Source of the DNA: Desulfomicrobium macestii
Lineage (GTDB): Bacteria; Desulfobacterota; Desulfovibrionia; Desulfovibrionales; Desulfomicrobiaceae
DNA: 64,000 bases
NCBI RefSeq assembly: GCF_014873765.1
Contig: NZ_JADBGG010000004.1
Span: forward strand, 1 to 64,000
Direction of reading: 5' to 3'
The position numbers were made by a program, and so were the translations under genes. Below are positions 35,314 through 44,458 of the stretch, in pieces; position 1 is the stretch's first letter, and each line of letters opens with the position of its first letter. The notes under the pieces were generated by a model that was not told where the DNA came from, did no database searches, and worked only from the letters and a program-made list of their open reading frames with translations.

Positions 35314-35925
35314 ATGAATACCAGACGCATACTGCTCGGACTCGCCATCGCGCTGCTGACCTTCGGTGTCCTTGGGTGCGATGAATACGGCAAGGTGGAT
35401 CAGGGACGGGTCATCGCCTTCGACAAGGACAAGCAGACCGTGACCGTGATCCAGGACAAGGCCATGGATTCCCAGAATCCCGACTATTCGATTCTGCCTC
35501 CGCACACGTACAAGATGCCTACGGATCCGGCCGAGCGCGGCGCGGACCCCAAGGCCGGGTATCGCATGAAGCTGGACGTGGACAAGAAGGTCATCCGCAT
35601 CTTCAATCCCAACAACCAGGCCCTTGAAGATCTGCCCATCACCATCGTGGACGTGCAGAAGGACATCGCCAAGGACCACCCCCTGGTTTTCGACAAGGAC
35701 AAGAACGTGGCCAAGAAGTTCCCCGTGGTCGATCAGGACAATAAGACCGTCACCGTCTATTCAGGTCGCCAGAAGATGCTCGCCACCTTCAGCGTGCCTG
35801 AAGAGTACTTCGGGTTTCCCGAGAGCACCTGGGACGCCGGCGACGAGGTGCGGGTGTACTACAAGACGGAAGGCGAAGCCATCCGCTTCATGAACGTCAG
35901 CAAGACCGACATCTTCAAGAAGTAA
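35314..35925 (+). CDS. DUF4881 lipoprotein
   Basis: AAGGAG at 35302-35307 selects the ATG at 35314, giving 203 residues. The N-terminus is a lipoprotein signal (LLTFGVLGC, Cys about residue 22). The rest is a beta-rich domain with repeated VIAFDKDKQTVTVIQDK-type hairpins, matching DUF4881, a family of unknown function. Such proteins accompany TauE genes in sulfate reducers. It is probably anchored at the outer leaflet of the inner membrane or at the outer membrane. Confidence 0.75.
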   Translation: MNTRRILLGLAIALLTFGVLGCDEYGKVDQGRVIAFDKDKQTVTVIQDKAMDSQNPDYSILPPHTYKMPTDPAERGADPKAGYRMKLDVDKKVIRIFNPNNQALEDLPITIVDVQKDIAKDHPLVFDKDKNVAKKFPVVDQDNKTVTVYSGRQKMLATFSVPEEYFGFPESTWDAGDEVRVYYKTEGEAIRFMNVSKTDIFKK

Positions 35926-35997
35926 AGCCTCGGGGATGCGCGGGGTGGACAACCGCCCTCCTGGACGTCCCGCGCATCCCCCTTTAAGGAGTCCGAC

Positions 35998-36231
35998 GTG
36001 AGCGAATACAGATTTTTCCTGCTGCACAAGATCCTCGTCCTGTCCATCAACGCCCTGGTTCTCGGGGCGCTGACCGTTGCCATGTACATGGCCGCGCAGA
36101 ATCCCGAGGAGTTCACCCTTGTCTTCCTCAGGGTTTTCGGGAGCCTGCTGCTGCCCATCATTGTCCTGGGGTTCGCGGCCAAGCGGAAGCTGCGGCGCAG
36201 CGCGGATTCCATGTGCGGAGATGCGGCGTGA
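35998..36231 (+). CDS. Small two-helix membrane protein
   Basis: A GTG start at 35998 with AAGGAG before it gives 77 residues with two membrane helices (KILVLSINALVLGALTVAMY; FLRVFGSLLLPIIVLGFAAK) and a basic tail. It overlaps the next gene by four bases (GTGA), implying coupled translation. No family is recognised. It probably forms a complex with the membrane protein encoded next. Confidence 0.65.
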   Translation: MSEYRFFLLHKILVLSINALVLGALTVAMYMAAQNPEEFTLVFLRVFGSLLLPIIVLGFAAKRKLRRSADSMCGDAA

Positions 36232-37028
36232 TCCGTGCCCAGCGGATCTGGCGCCTCCAGCGCGCCAGCGGCACCGTGGCCATGATTCTGCTGGTCCTGA
36301 CCCTGCTGATCCTTTTCGACGGCCTGCGCGGCGGAATTTTCGGTGGATCGGGGCAGGTGCGACTCATCCCGGGTGAACGCTACGTGGTGAGCGGCCCCAT
36401 GCCTCCAAAGACCGAGCGGATCAGGGATTTCGTGATTGAGGGCGGCGCCTTCGACGGCTCCCTGCGCCTGGTGCCCGAAGCCGTTTTCACGGGCTATCTC
36501 TTCGGCGGTGGCATGTGGCGCGGATATTTTGAAGTCAGTCCCGTGCCGCGCCCCGGAACCTACGTGTTCAAGGTCCGCGACAGGTTTGGGGAAAAGCAGA
36601 ACCCGGCCCTGGTCTTCACCGTCCGCGTCTTCGCCAGCGCCAAGGCCAGGCAGGCCGATTCCCCCTCCCTCGTGACACGCTGGACCGCGGCCGACCCATT
36701 GATAGTGGCCGCAGTGCTTGGTTTTTTCGGACTTGCGACAGCCGGCGGCAATTACCTGCTGGGCAGGAAGTGGCATGAACTGCTTGCGGAGCACGGGTGT
36801 GGGGAGATATTCAGACTGCGGAAGATCGACGGATACCTGGAAGCGGAAGTGGAGATGCGCTCGTGCTCAAGCGTGGAGGAAGGTGCGCCGTTCAGGTTCA
36901 CGCATCCCCTGCGCGGCGACCTCGGACAGGGGACGGTGCTGTCCTGCGACCGCAATGAAATCAGAATACGGATTCCCGCGGATTCGCCCGTGCGGCTGGG
37001 CGACATCGCCTGTCCCGCTCAGGCATGA
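36228..37028 (+). CDS. Membrane protein of unknown function
   Basis: The GTG at 36228 overlaps the previous stop. The 266-residue protein has an N-terminal membrane helix (VAMILLVLTLLILFDGL), a ~130-residue beta-rich periplasmic domain (VRLIPGERYVVSGP, FEVSPVPRPGTYVFKV), a second helix (PLIVAAVLGFFGLATAGGNY) and a cytoplasmic beta-rich end. The periplasmic part could be a ligand-binding domain. It belongs to the TauE operon and precedes a receiver protein by 15 bases. Confidence 0.65.
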   Translation: MIRAQRIWRLQRASGTVAMILLVLTLLILFDGLRGGIFGGSGQVRLIPGERYVVSGPMPPKTERIRDFVIEGGAFDGSLRLVPEAVFTGYLFGGGMWRGYFEVSPVPRPGTYVFKVRDRFGEKQNPALVFTVRVFASAKARQADSPSLVTRWTAADPLIVAAVLGFFGLATAGGNYLLGRKWHELLAEHGCGEIFRLRKIDGYLEAEVEMRSCSSVEEGAPFRFTHPLRGDLGQGTVLSCDRNEIRIRIPADSPVRLGDIACPAQA

Positions 37029-37043
37029 TCCCATGGAGAGGCC

Positions 37044-37442
37044 ATGAGTTCTCTTGAAGACTGCAAGCTCTTGTTTGTGGATGACGAGGAAGAGTTTCTG
37101 GGCACCATGGCCAAGTACCTGCGGCGCAAGAAGCTCGACGTGGCCACGGCGTCCTCGGGCCGGGCAGGCCTGGACTGGTTCGGGAATCACTCCGTTGACA
37201 TAGTGGTCCTGGACATGAAGATGCCGGACCTGGGCGGGATCGAGGTGCTGCGGGAGATGCGCCGACTGAAGGGCGAGGATTTCGGGGTGATCATCCTGTC
37301 CGGTCACGCCCATACGGGCTTGGCCCTGGAAGCCATGCGCGCTGGCGCCGACGACTTTCTGCTCAAGCCCTGTTCCGTGGAGAATCTTCTGGAGCGCATC
37401 GACCTGCTCCGCGATCGCCTGCTTGAGCGCCGCAGCGCATGA
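37044..37442 (+). CDS. Stand-alone receiver-domain protein
   Basis: The 132-residue protein is one CheY-like receiver: LFVDDEEEF acidic pocket, phospho-acceptor in VVLDMKMPDLGG, Thr/Ser position in IILSGHAHTG and Lys in DDFLLKPCS. There is no output domain. As the last gene of the TauE operon it may link the exporter to a kinase located elsewhere, or act by protein contact. A terminator follows at 37464. Confidence 0.85.
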   Translation: MSSLEDCKLLFVDDEEEFLGTMAKYLRRKKLDVATASSGRAGLDWFGNHSVDIVVLDMKMPDLGGIEVLREMRRLKGEDFGVIILSGHAHTGLALEAMRAGADDFLLKPCSVENLLERIDLLRDRLLERRSA

Positions 37443-37463
37443 ATCCCGGACTCCGGAAATGAA

Positions 37464-37487
37464 AAAACCCTCGGTGACGAGGGTTTT
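37464..37487. terminator. Bidirectional intrinsic terminator
   Basis: A 10-bp perfect stem AAAACCCTCG/CGAGGGTTTT with a GTGA loop, flanked by A and T runs, separates the TauE operon from the convergent mucR gene. It should work in both directions. Confidence 0.85.
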
Positions 37488-37492
37488 CTGCG

Positions 37493-37897
37493 TTACGCGG
37501 GGGTCTTGACGGCCTTCTTGCGCTTTTCCCAGAGCTTCATGCCCTGCATGGTCTTGCGACGGTCGCGGGCCAGGGACTTGGCGACCAGGGAAGTGCCCTT
37601 CTTGTAGCCGTACTTTTCGCGGTACTCTTCGGGGGTCAGACCGTGGGTAGCCAGGTGGCGCTTAGTCAGGACCTTGAAGGACTTGCCGCATTCGCAGCAG
37701 ATGACGCTCTTTTCACGGATGGCGTTCTTGGGATCCACGGCGGGTTCAGTGTCGACAACGGGGACAACGCCTTCGGCGACACCACGGATGCTCTGCGTCA
37801 GGGCGCGGATCATTGAGGTGATTTCGTCTTCGTTCATGTTGCGGACAGAAGCCTGGGCCTTCACGATTTCGATTGCTTGCTTCAGATAATCTTCCAT
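37493..37897 (-). CDS. MucR/Ros-family transcriptional regulator
   Basis: The 134-residue protein has a helical N-terminal oligomerisation region (residues 1-40) and the Ros/MucR zinc finger (SVICCECGKSFKVLTKRHLATH) followed by LTPEEYREKYGYKKG. MucR proteins bind AT-rich DNA, often in multimers, and control envelope, motility and virulence genes. It has its own promoter at 37913-37940 in an AT-rich upstream region, suggesting autoregulation. Confidence 0.9.
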   Translation of the reverse strand: MEDYLKQAIEIVKAQASVRNMNEDEITSMIRALTQSIRGVAEGVVPVVDTEPAVDPKNAIREKSVICCECGKSFKVLTKRHLATHGLTPEEYREKYGYKKGTSLVAKSLARDRRKTMQGMKLWEKRKKAVKTPA

Positions 37898-37912
37898 TTT
37901 TACTCCATAGCT

Positions 37913-37940
37913 ATAATAGGGTCATTGATAACGCTGTAAA
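37913..37940 (-). promoter_or_regulatory. Sigma-70 promoter of mucR
   Basis: On the minus strand TTTACA (37940-37935) and TATTAT (37918-37913) are separated by 16 bases; the start codon is 16 bases downstream of the -10. The 302-bp space from 37898 to 38199 holds only this and the yajQ promoter; it is AT-rich compared with the surroundings, in keeping with MucR targets. Confidence 0.6.
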
Positions 37941-38144
37941 CCGTCAGACAAAGTAGCTTACTTCATAGTAGAGAATGATGGAATGTCAAATGCTTTGTTG
38001 ACAATCTGTTATGTCTGCTCCTGATTGCCGGGAGGATCGTTGTGAACGTGTCTGAATCCGTTGAGGAAATATGTGGTTTCCCAAGGTGGTGATTATCTTT
38101 CCGGGGGAATACATTTGTTTGGGAAGCTTGACGACGATGGGATT

Positions 38145-38173
38145 TTGAGGTCAGCATGCGTCCATGTTACGAT
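38145..38173 (+). promoter_or_regulatory. Sigma-70 promoter of yajQ
   Basis: TTGAGG (38145-38150) and TACGAT (38168-38173) are separated by 17 bases. The yajQ start follows at 38200 with AAGGAGG at about 38189-38195, so the leader is short. Confidence 0.55.
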
Positions 38174-38199
38174 AGACGGCGAGACCAAAAGGAGGACAA

Positions 38200-38691
38200 A
38201 TGCCATCTTTTGATATTGTGAATGAAATCGATTTGCAGGAAGTTGATAATGCGGTGAACAATGTGCGCAAGGAAGTCGAGACCCGGTACGACTTCAAGGG
38301 CGTGATCACGGAAATGGACTTCAATCGCAAGACGAAAATCCTCTCTCTGGTTACCGGAGACGAGATGAAGATACGGGCCATAAGGGAGATGCTGATCTCG
38401 CATTTCGTGCGCCGCAAGGTCGATCCCAAGTCCCTGGAGTTCGGGGAGACCGAAAATACCTCCCGTGGTCAGCTCAAACAGGAAATCAAGCTGCACGACG
38501 GCATAGACAAGGATGCCGCCCGCAAGCTGGTCAAGTTGATCAAGGACAGCAAGCTCAAGGTCCAGGCCGCCATCCAGGACGAACAGGTGCGGGTCTCCGG
38601 CAAGAAGATCGATGACCTGCAGGAGGTCATGGCGCTGCTGAGAGGGTCCGAGTTCGAGTTGCCCTTGCAGTTCGTGAACATGAAAAAGTAA
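38200..38691 (+). CDS. yajQ: YajQ-family nucleotide-binding protein
   Basis: The 163-residue protein matches YajQ throughout: [20 protein letters not shown] at the start, ETRYDFKG, and a duplicated ferredoxin-like fold ending in [19 protein letters not shown]. Family members bind cyclic di-GMP in Xanthomonas and Pseudomonas and affect transcription; elsewhere the role is less clear. It is followed closely by a small membrane protein gene (12 bases) and probably co-transcribed. Confidence 0.93.
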   Translation: MPSFDIVNEIDLQEVDNAVNNVRKEVETRYDFKGVITEMDFNRKTKILSLVTGDEMKIRAIREMLISHFVRRKVDPKSLEFGETENTSRGQLKQEIKLHDGIDKDAARKLVKLIKDSKLKVQAAIQDEQVRVSGKKIDDLQEVMALLRGSEFELPLQFVNMKK

Positions 38692-38703
38692 CCGGAGGTG
38701 CGC

Positions 38704-38934
38704 ATGCACGCATTCATCATGGGGATTTGGGCCTGGATCATGTCCAATCCGCTGATCGGGTTGGGAGTGGGCGCGGTCGTGGTGTTTCTTTTCTGGAGAC
38801 AGCCCCGGCAGACCATGAAGCTTCTGATTGCGCTGCTTGTGCTTGTGGCCCTTGGCTACCTTGTATCGGGGATCATCGACTTCGCCATGGACAGCGCCAT
38901 CGTGAAGGAGCGGATGATAGAGAAGAGTGAATAG
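38704..38934 (+). CDS. Small membrane protein
   Basis: GGAGG at 38694-38698 favours the ATG at 38704 over the GTG at 38698. The 76 residues contain two membrane helices (NPLIGLGVGAVVVFLFW; LLIALLVLVALGYLVSGIID). No family is recognised. It probably shares the yajQ transcript, which ends at the hairpin at 39081. Confidence 0.6.
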   Translation: MHAFIMGIWAWIMSNPLIGLGVGAVVVFLFWRQPRQTMKLLIALLVLVALGYLVSGIIDFAMDSAIVKERMIEKSE

Positions 38935-39020
38935 TTAATGGTGATTGGTGAATGGAAGGCAGTGAGGGCAAGCCCTTGCAGACTGCACTGCAAAAACAGT
39001 TACGAAAGAACCTGATGGTC

Positions 39021-39042
39021 ATTCCCGCGAATGCGGGATATG
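39021..39042. repeat. Dispersed palindromic repeat
   Basis: ATTCCCGC-GAAT-GCGGGATAT is an imperfect copy of the palindrome that recurs in the array at 21-23 kb and in the liv operon at 47.7 kb. Here it lies between the small membrane protein gene and the terminator. Confidence 0.65.
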
Positions 39043-39080
39043 GTTGGAAAAGTCGCGAAATCCATTCTTTTTAGATAGTT

Positions 39081-39122
39081 AAAAAGTCGTCATCTCCTTC
39101 TTCAAGGGGATGGCGACTTTTT
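39081..39122. terminator. Bidirectional terminator between yajQ and the kinase
   Basis: A 17-bp stem (AAAAAGTCGTCATCTCC with GGGGATGGCGACTTTTT, two G-T pairs) encloses an eight-base loop. The A and T runs at its ends fit termination on both strands, for the yajQ transcript and for the convergent kinase operon that ends at 39173. Confidence 0.8.
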
Positions 39123-39172
39123 GCAGTTACCGTCTTGCATGCCCTATGTTTTTCCGCACACTATTCACCATT

Positions 39173-40783
39173 TCATCGTGTCATGGGCAGGAGCATGCGT
39201 ACGCAGGTGCCTTGGCCTGGCTGGGACGAGAATTCCAGGCGACCGCCATGGTCGTGCATGATGGCCGAGGAGATGGACAGGCCAAGGCCCGTTCCGCCCA
39301 GTTCCCGTTTGGTGGTGAAGAACGGGTCCTGGATGTATTTGAGGTCGTGGGGGAGGATGCCGCAGCCGTTGTCGCGCACCTCCACTCCGGCCCAGGCCTT
39401 GTCCTCCCCGTATCCGGACAGGACCTGCAGCGTGATCTCGCCGCCCGAGGCGGGCACGGCTTCGCAGGCGTTGACCAGCAGATTGATGAGCACCTGGATG
39501 AGGCGTTGCAGGTCTGCTTCCACCAGCACAGGCTCCGCGCCCAGCCTGACGAGATAGCCCGGGGCCGCGGTTTTCAGTTTCTGGCGCACGAAGGCCAGGG
39601 CTCCGGCCACGACGCTGTTCACGTCGGTCGTCTCGCGTTCCCCTTCAGGGCGCTGGCGTGAATAGTCCTTGAGTCTTGAAACGATATCCTTGATCCGCTC
39701 CGACCCGTCCACCATGCCCTGCAGCAGCAGCGGCATCTGCTGCCTGAGTTCCGAATATTCGAGCCCGCCGAGCACGAAATCCCCATGTTCTTCCTGATAT
39801 TCGTCCAGCACGTGCAGGGCGTCGGCCCAGACGTCGCGCAGGAGCGGCAGGTTCAGCGTCAGAAAGCTGTTGGGGTTGTTGATCTCGTGGGCCACGCCCG
39901 CCACCAGCACCCCAAGGGAGGCCATCTTGTCGGCCTGGATCATCTTCTGTCCCCGGAGTTGGGCCTTGCGCTCGGCTTCCTTGCGGGTCGTGATGTCCGT
40001 CAGCTTGCCCTCGATGAACACCGTGCGGCCCTGATCGTCCTTTTCGATCCGGGCGTTGAATTCCACCCAGATTTCACTGCCGTCCTTGCGACGCATGCGG
40101 GTCTCGAAATCCTTGAGCACACCGTCGCGGCGCAGGATGGAGAAGACCAGCTCGCGGTCGTCGGGGTCGCAGTACAGCTGGCGGCTGATGTCGGTGATCG
40201 TGGACATGAGATCCTGGGGTGAATCGTAGCCCAGGATGCGGGCCATCTCGCGGTTGGCTTCGATGAAGCGTCCCCCGGAGGTGGAGCGGTAGATGCCCTC
40301 CAGGGCCTTTTCGAAAATGGCGCGGTATTTCTTGCCTTCCTCTTCACGCTCGTTCCACTCGGTGATGTCGTGGGCAAAGACCACGGCACCCAGAATCTCC
40401 CCTCCGCGTTGCAAGGGCACGTAGGTGTTCTGGTAGAAGCCGATCTCTCCTTTGGGTTTTCTGTATTTGCGCCGCAGGATGTAGGATTCGCCGGCCAGGA
40501 CTCGGTCGAAATTGCGGCGGGAGCTGGCGCGCTCATCGGGCTCGTTCAGGACGTCGAAAACGTGCATGCCGGGGTGGATGTCGAGGTTCCAGTTGTGTTT
40601 GACGAATTCCCGGTGGGCCTGGTTGAAGGTGATGTAATTGTAGTTCAGGTCGAGGGAAAAAAGCATGACATTGAGCGGCGTGTCGATCAGGGCGCGCAGG
40701 TCCTGCACTTCGCGGGTGAGCTGGCGGTTGGAGCGTTCCAGCTCGCGCAGCCTTTGCAGCAGATCTTCCCGTCCGGCGTTCAC
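39173..40783 (-). CDS. PAS-PAS sensor histidine kinase
   Basis: The 536-residue soluble protein begins with a coiled coil (residues 5-32), then PAS1 (about 35-145), PAS2 with its PAC extension (about 150-275), a HisKA dimerisation domain (GVLVAGVAHEINNP, acceptor His near 310) and an ATPase domain (NLLVNACEAV, VRDNGCGI, GTGLGLSIS). It overlaps the regulator gene upstream by four bases, so the pair is co-translated. No membrane segments are present; the signal is probably cytoplasmic. Confidence 0.92.
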   Translation of the reverse strand: MNAGREDLLQRLRELERSNRQLTREVQDLRALIDTPLNVMLFSLDLNYNYITFNQAHREFVKHNWNLDIHPGMHVFDVLNEPDERASSRRNFDRVLAGESYILRRKYRKPKGEIGFYQNTYVPLQRGGEILGAVVFAHDITEWNEREEEGKKYRAIFEKALEGIYRSTSGGRFIEANREMARILGYDSPQDLMSTITDISRQLYCDPDDRELVFSILRRDGVLKDFETRMRRKDGSEIWVEFNARIEKDDQGRTVFIEGKLTDITTRKEAERKAQLRGQKMIQADKMASLGVLVAGVAHEINNPNSFLTLNLPLLRDVWADALHVLDEYQEEHGDFVLGGLEYSELRQQMPLLLQGMVDGSERIKDIVSRLKDYSRQRPEGERETTDVNSVVAGALAFVRQKLKTAAPGYLVRLGAEPVLVEADLQRLIQVLINLLVNACEAVPASGGEITLQVLSGYGEDKAWAGVEVRDNGCGILPHDLKYIQDPFFTTKRELGGTGLGLSISSAIMHDHGGRLEFSSQPGQGTCVRMLLPMTR

Positions 40784-42192
40784 TCTTCAGGGTCCTCCAT
40801 CTGGCGAAGCTTGTTGAGGCGCTTGTTGAGCGCCTGCCGGGACACGCCCAGCATGCTCGCGGCCAGGGCCTGGTTGTTTCCGGTGCGGCGCATGGCCTCG
40901 TGCACCAGTTCGGCGCAGACATGCTTCAGGGTCGGCAGTTCCGGGCCGAATTGCAGGCGCGTGCCTTCCCCGGGCTGGACCTTGCGGGATGCGGCGGGAT
41001 TCTTGCGCACATGCGCCTTGATGCGGTCCAGGTCCAGTTCGTCGTCTCCAGAACAGCTCAGGGCGTCCAGGATCAGGAATCGCAGTTCACGTATGTTGCC
41101 CGGAAAGTCGTAGCTTGCGAGCAGGTTCAAAAGCTCGACCGGCACTGCCGGGCGTTTGCGCTGCTGGCAGCCCTGGCGCATGAAGTGGTCGATCAGAAGG
41201 GGCAGATCCTCGCGGCGTTCGCGCAAGGGAGGTAGATGCACGTGATGTGCGCGCAGGCGGTAGTACAGGTCGGACCGGAAGCGTTTCGCCTCGGCCATGA
41301 CGCCGGGGTCCACATTGGTGGCCGCGATGATGCGGGCGTCGGTCTTGCGGGTCACGTCGGAGCCGATAGGCAGGTATTCGCGTTCCTGGACCAGGCGCAG
41401 CAGCTTGACCTGCGAGGCCTGGGGGAGGTCGCCGATTTCGTCCAGAAAAAGGGTGCCTGCCTTGGCGTTTTCCACCAGGCCGGGGCGGGCTCTGTCGGCG
41501 CCGGTGAAGGCTCCCTTCTTGTGCCCGAACAGGGCGTCGGCAAAGATGTTGTCGTCGAGACCGGCCACGTTGACGGGCACGAATTCGCCCTGCCGTCCGC
41601 TCAAATCGTGAATGACCTTGGCCACAAGCTCCTTGCCGACCCCGGATTCGCCGGTGATGAGCACGGGCTGGGTGCTGCGCGCGATGGCCTCGATGTACTG
41701 GAAGATGGAGCGCATGGCCTTGGAGCAGGTCACGATGGGCGCAAAGGCCTCGGGGTGCTCCAGGGTGTCCTGCAGGAAGCGGGTGCGCAGACTGCTGTTC
41801 TCGCGCTTGAGTTCGCGGATTTCGATGGCGTGCCTGATGCCGGAGACAAGGCTGCTCTTGTCGTTGGTCTTGACGAAAAAGTCGAAGGCGCCGCGTTTGA
41901 TGCATTGCACCGCCGTCTCCACCTGGCTCATGCCGGTGATGACCAGGATGGGAATGTCCGGATTGGTCGCGGACACGGTGTCGATGAGGTCCTGTCCGGA
42001 CATGCCGGGCATGGCCAGATCCACGGCCATGACCTCGATTTCGGTCTTGGCCAGGATTTCGGGCACCGTGGTGCTGTCGTTGCAGCAGATGATGTTGTCG
42101 ATTCCGTGGGATTTGAGGGCCAGGGAAAAGGACCGCAGCCACGTGTCCTCATCATCGACGAGCAGGACGGGATAGGATGGGAATTTCGTCAT
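40780..42192 (-). CDS. NtrC-type sigma-54 response regulator
   Basis: The 470-residue protein has a receiver (VLLVDDEDTWLRS, acceptor in VMAVDLAMPGMSG, residues 1-125), a complete sigma-54 AAA+ domain (GESGVGKE, GAFTGA near 228, FLDEIGDL) and a Fis-type helix-turn-helix (MRRTGNNQALAASMLGVSRQ). All key residues are intact, unlike the two atypical activators in this window. It starts nine bases after the acyl-CoA ligase gene, so it may be expressed with the liv operon and regulate it. Confidence 0.93.
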   Translation of the reverse strand: MTKFPSYPVLLVDDEDTWLRSFSLALKSHGIDNIICCNDSTTVPEILAKTEIEVMAVDLAMPGMSGQDLIDTVSATNPDIPILVITGMSQVETAVQCIKRGAFDFFVKTNDKSSLVSGIRHAIEIRELKRENSSLRTRFLQDTLEHPEAFAPIVTCSKAMRSIFQYIEAIARSTQPVLITGESGVGKELVAKVIHDLSGRQGEFVPVNVAGLDDNIFADALFGHKKGAFTGADRARPGLVENAKAGTLFLDEIGDLPQASQVKLLRLVQEREYLPIGSDVTRKTDARIIAATNVDPGVMAEAKRFRSDLYYRLRAHHVHLPPLRERREDLPLLIDHFMRQGCQQRKRPAVPVELLNLLASYDFPGNIRELRFLILDALSCSGDDELDLDRIKAHVRKNPAASRKVQPGEGTRLQFGPELPTLKHVCAELVHEAMRRTGNNQALAASMLGVSRQALNKRLNKLRQMEDPEE

Positions 42193-42201
42193 GTCTGTTT
42201 C

Positions 42202-43458
42202 CTAATCGTATGTGCGTTCGTCAACAAGGGCCGGCGCGCCTTCCGGGATGGTTTCCCCCAGGCCGAGGGTGACCACGACCGGGCGTAGCTTGATCACTTC
42301 CTGAAAACCTGCGGCGATGGCGCCGTGGTCCGCCGGGCCATTGGTTTCGATGCGCAGGGTCAGGGTTTCCTTGCCCTCGTCGTTGCTCACCACCACCTGA
42401 TGACGCAGGACCTGCGGAAAACGGCTCAAGGCCTGCGCGACCTGGGCGGTATAGACGAACTGTCCGCGAACCTTGGCGGTGTCGTCCACCCGTCCCAGAA
42501 TGCCTTGCAGCTTCGGCGCTGTGCGGCCGCAGGGGCAATCGGCGTCATCGAGGCGCGAAAGGTCTCCGGTGGCCAGGCGGATCAGGGGATAGTCCGGGGT
42601 GAACGGCGTGACCACCACCTCGCCGATTTCTCCCGTGGACACAGGGCGGCCCGTGGCCGGATCGCAGATCTCGACGAAACAGCGGTTTGAGAGGTGCATG
42701 CCGCCAAGCTCCGGGCACTCGTAGGCGATGCAGCCCACGTCGGCCGTGCCGTAGCCCTGGCGGATGATCATGCCGAACATGTCCTGCACTTCCGTGCGCA
42801 GGCTCTCCGGCAGGCGTTCGGCGGCCACAAACGCGACCCGCAGCCCGAAATCCTTTTTCGGGTCGAGCCCCTTGTCCCTGGCCTTTTCGCCCAGGGTCTT
42901 GAGAAAACTGGTCATGCCCACGAAGGCCGTCACGGGCAATTCCTGCATGAGCTGCAACTGCACGGAGGAATTTCCCGGTCCGGCCGGGATCACTGCGCAA
43001 CCCAGGGCGCGCAGGGGTTCTTCGAGCATCAGCCCGGCAGGGGTGAGATGGTAGCTGAAGGTCATCTGCGCCAGATCGCCGGAGCGGAAGCCGGCGGCAT
43101 GAAAGGCCTCGGTCCAGCCCCAGTAGTCCGGCCCCCGGCCTTCGGGGTCGTAGATGGGACCCGGAGACTGGTAGATGCGCGCCAGAGTTCCCGGGGCGCC
43201 GGGCAGAAACCAGGTCAGCCCCTTCTCGCGTTGCAGCCGGGACAGGTCCTTTTTGCGCAGCACGGGGATGGAGGTGAAATCGTCAAGGGAGCGGATTTCG
43301 TCCGCCACGACGCCCGCCGATGCGAGCCGTTCACGAAATTCTCCATCAAAGGACAACGCCTTTTTCACCATGGCCTGAATGGAGTTGCGCTGCTTGCCTG
43401 CCCTTACGGATCGGGATTCGGTTTCCAGATCGTGATAGTAGCCCTTTGTCCTGTCCAT
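42202..43458 (-). CDS. PaaK-like phenylacetate/aryl-CoA ligase
   Basis: CGGAG five bases ahead selects the ATG at 43458 rather than the TTG at 43473, giving 418 residues. The protein resembles PaaK: an N-terminal AMP-binding region, QGYGTADVGCIAYECPE around the adenylate site, LIRLATGDLSRLDD and GRVDDTAKVRGQFVY before the C-terminal lid. It would activate an aryl or branched acid to its CoA thioester. In this operon a branched-chain-type importer and a second ligase suggest uptake and activation of amino-acid-derived acids (inferred). Confidence 0.85.
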   Translation of the reverse strand: MDRTKGYYHDLETESRSVRAGKQRNSIQAMVKKALSFDGEFRERLASAGVVADEIRSLDDFTSIPVLRKKDLSRLQREKGLTWFLPGAPGTLARIYQSPGPIYDPEGRGPDYWGWTEAFHAAGFRSGDLAQMTFSYHLTPAGLMLEEPLRALGCAVIPAGPGNSSVQLQLMQELPVTAFVGMTSFLKTLGEKARDKGLDPKKDFGLRVAFVAAERLPESLRTEVQDMFGMIIRQGYGTADVGCIAYECPELGGMHLSNRCFVEICDPATGRPVSTGEIGEVVVTPFTPDYPLIRLATGDLSRLDDADCPCGRTAPKLQGILGRVDDTAKVRGQFVYTAQVAQALSRFPQVLRHQVVVSNDEGKETLTLRIETNGPADHGAIAAGFQEVIKLRPVVVTLGLGETIPEGAPALVDERTYD

Positions 43459-43565
43459 GAACGCTCCGATCAATAGAGGTTTGGAGATGTTTGGAGATGT
43501 TTTCAGATGGCCGGGGTCGGCAGGGTGAAGTCACTGCACGGGGAACGGCCCCGAGAGCGACGTCT

Positions 43566-44363
43566 TCATCCGAGCCAGCGTTTTCTGCGTCTGTAATGCT
43601 TGATGTCGCGATAGCTGCGTTTTTCCCCGCCATGTCCGAGGCCAAGATAGAACTCCTGCACATCCGGGTTGCGCAGCAAGTCCTCGCCCTTGCCGTCCAT
43701 GACGATGCGCCCGTTCTCCATGATATAGCCGTAATCGGCCAGGGACAGGGCCATGCGCGCGTTCTGCTCCACCAGCAGCACGCTCACGCCTTCGGTCTTG
43801 TTGATCTTGCCCACTATCTCGAAAATTTCCTCCACCAAGAGCGGCGCCAGGCCCAGGGACGGTTCGTCGAGGAGCAGCAGCTTGGGACTGGCCATGACCG
43901 CCCGCCCGATGGCCAGCATCTGCTGCTCGCCGCCGGACATGTAGCCCGCCAGCTGATGGCGGCGTTCTTTGAGTCTTGGGAAATACGCGTACACTTTTTC
44001 GGAGTTGTGCGCAAAAAGGCGCGCGGGTTGCGTGTACCCTCCGCAGCGCAGATTTTCCTCCACGGTCAGGTCCTCGAAGATGCGCCGACCTTCCATGACC
44101 TGAAAAACTCCGGCCCGGACCAGTTTTTCCGGCACAAGGCGGACAGTCTCCGTGCCGTCGTACATGATGGACCCGGAGGTGACCTTGCCGTTTTCTCCGG
44201 CCAGCAAACCGGAAATGGCCTTGAGCGTCGTGGACTTGCCGGCCCCGTTGGCGCCCAGGAGGGTGGTGATGCTGCCCGTGGTCACGTCCAGGGACAGGCC
44301 TTTTAAGACCAGGACCACATCGTTGTAGACCACTTCCAGGTTCATCACTTGGAGGATGTTCAT
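43566..44363 (-). CDS. livF: LivF-like ABC transporter ATPase
   Basis: The 265-residue ATPase has Walker A GANGAGKST, the signature MSGGEQQMLAIGRA and Walker B LLLLDEPSLGLAP, in the LivF pattern (VEQNARMALSLADYGYIMENG). It is about 25 residues longer than usual, with a basic C-terminal tail (SYRDIKHYRRRKRW). It pairs with livG at 49727 to energise the importer. A stem-loop separates it from livK. Confidence 0.9.
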   Translation of the reverse strand: MNILQVMNLEVVYNDVVLVLKGLSLDVTTGSITTLLGANGAGKSTTLKAISGLLAGENGKVTSGSIMYDGTETVRLVPEKLVRAGVFQVMEGRRIFEDLTVEENLRCGGYTQPARLFAHNSEKVYAYFPRLKERRHQLAGYMSGGEQQMLAIGRAVMASPKLLLLDEPSLGLAPLLVEEIFEIVGKINKTEGVSVLLVEQNARMALSLADYGYIMENGRIVMDGKGEDLLRNPDVQEFYLGLGHGGEKRSYRDIKHYRRRKRWLG

Positions 44364-44411
44364 GCTTTGTTCTCAAGAAGTTGCTGTTGATTGAAAAGAA
44401 CCGTCCGCGTG

Positions 44412-44452
44412 ATTGTGGAGGCGGGACCGGTTTGGCGCTTCGCCTCCACAAT
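44412..44452 (-). terminator. Stem-loop between livK and livF
   Basis: ATTGTGGAGGCG (44412-44423) and CGCCTCCACAAT (44441-44452) are perfect 12-bp arms around a 17-base loop. No T-run follows on the minus strand. Hairpins after binding-protein genes commonly protect that part of the mRNA or weaken read-through, so that the binding protein is made in excess. Confidence 0.55.
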
Positions 44453-44458
44453 TTACGC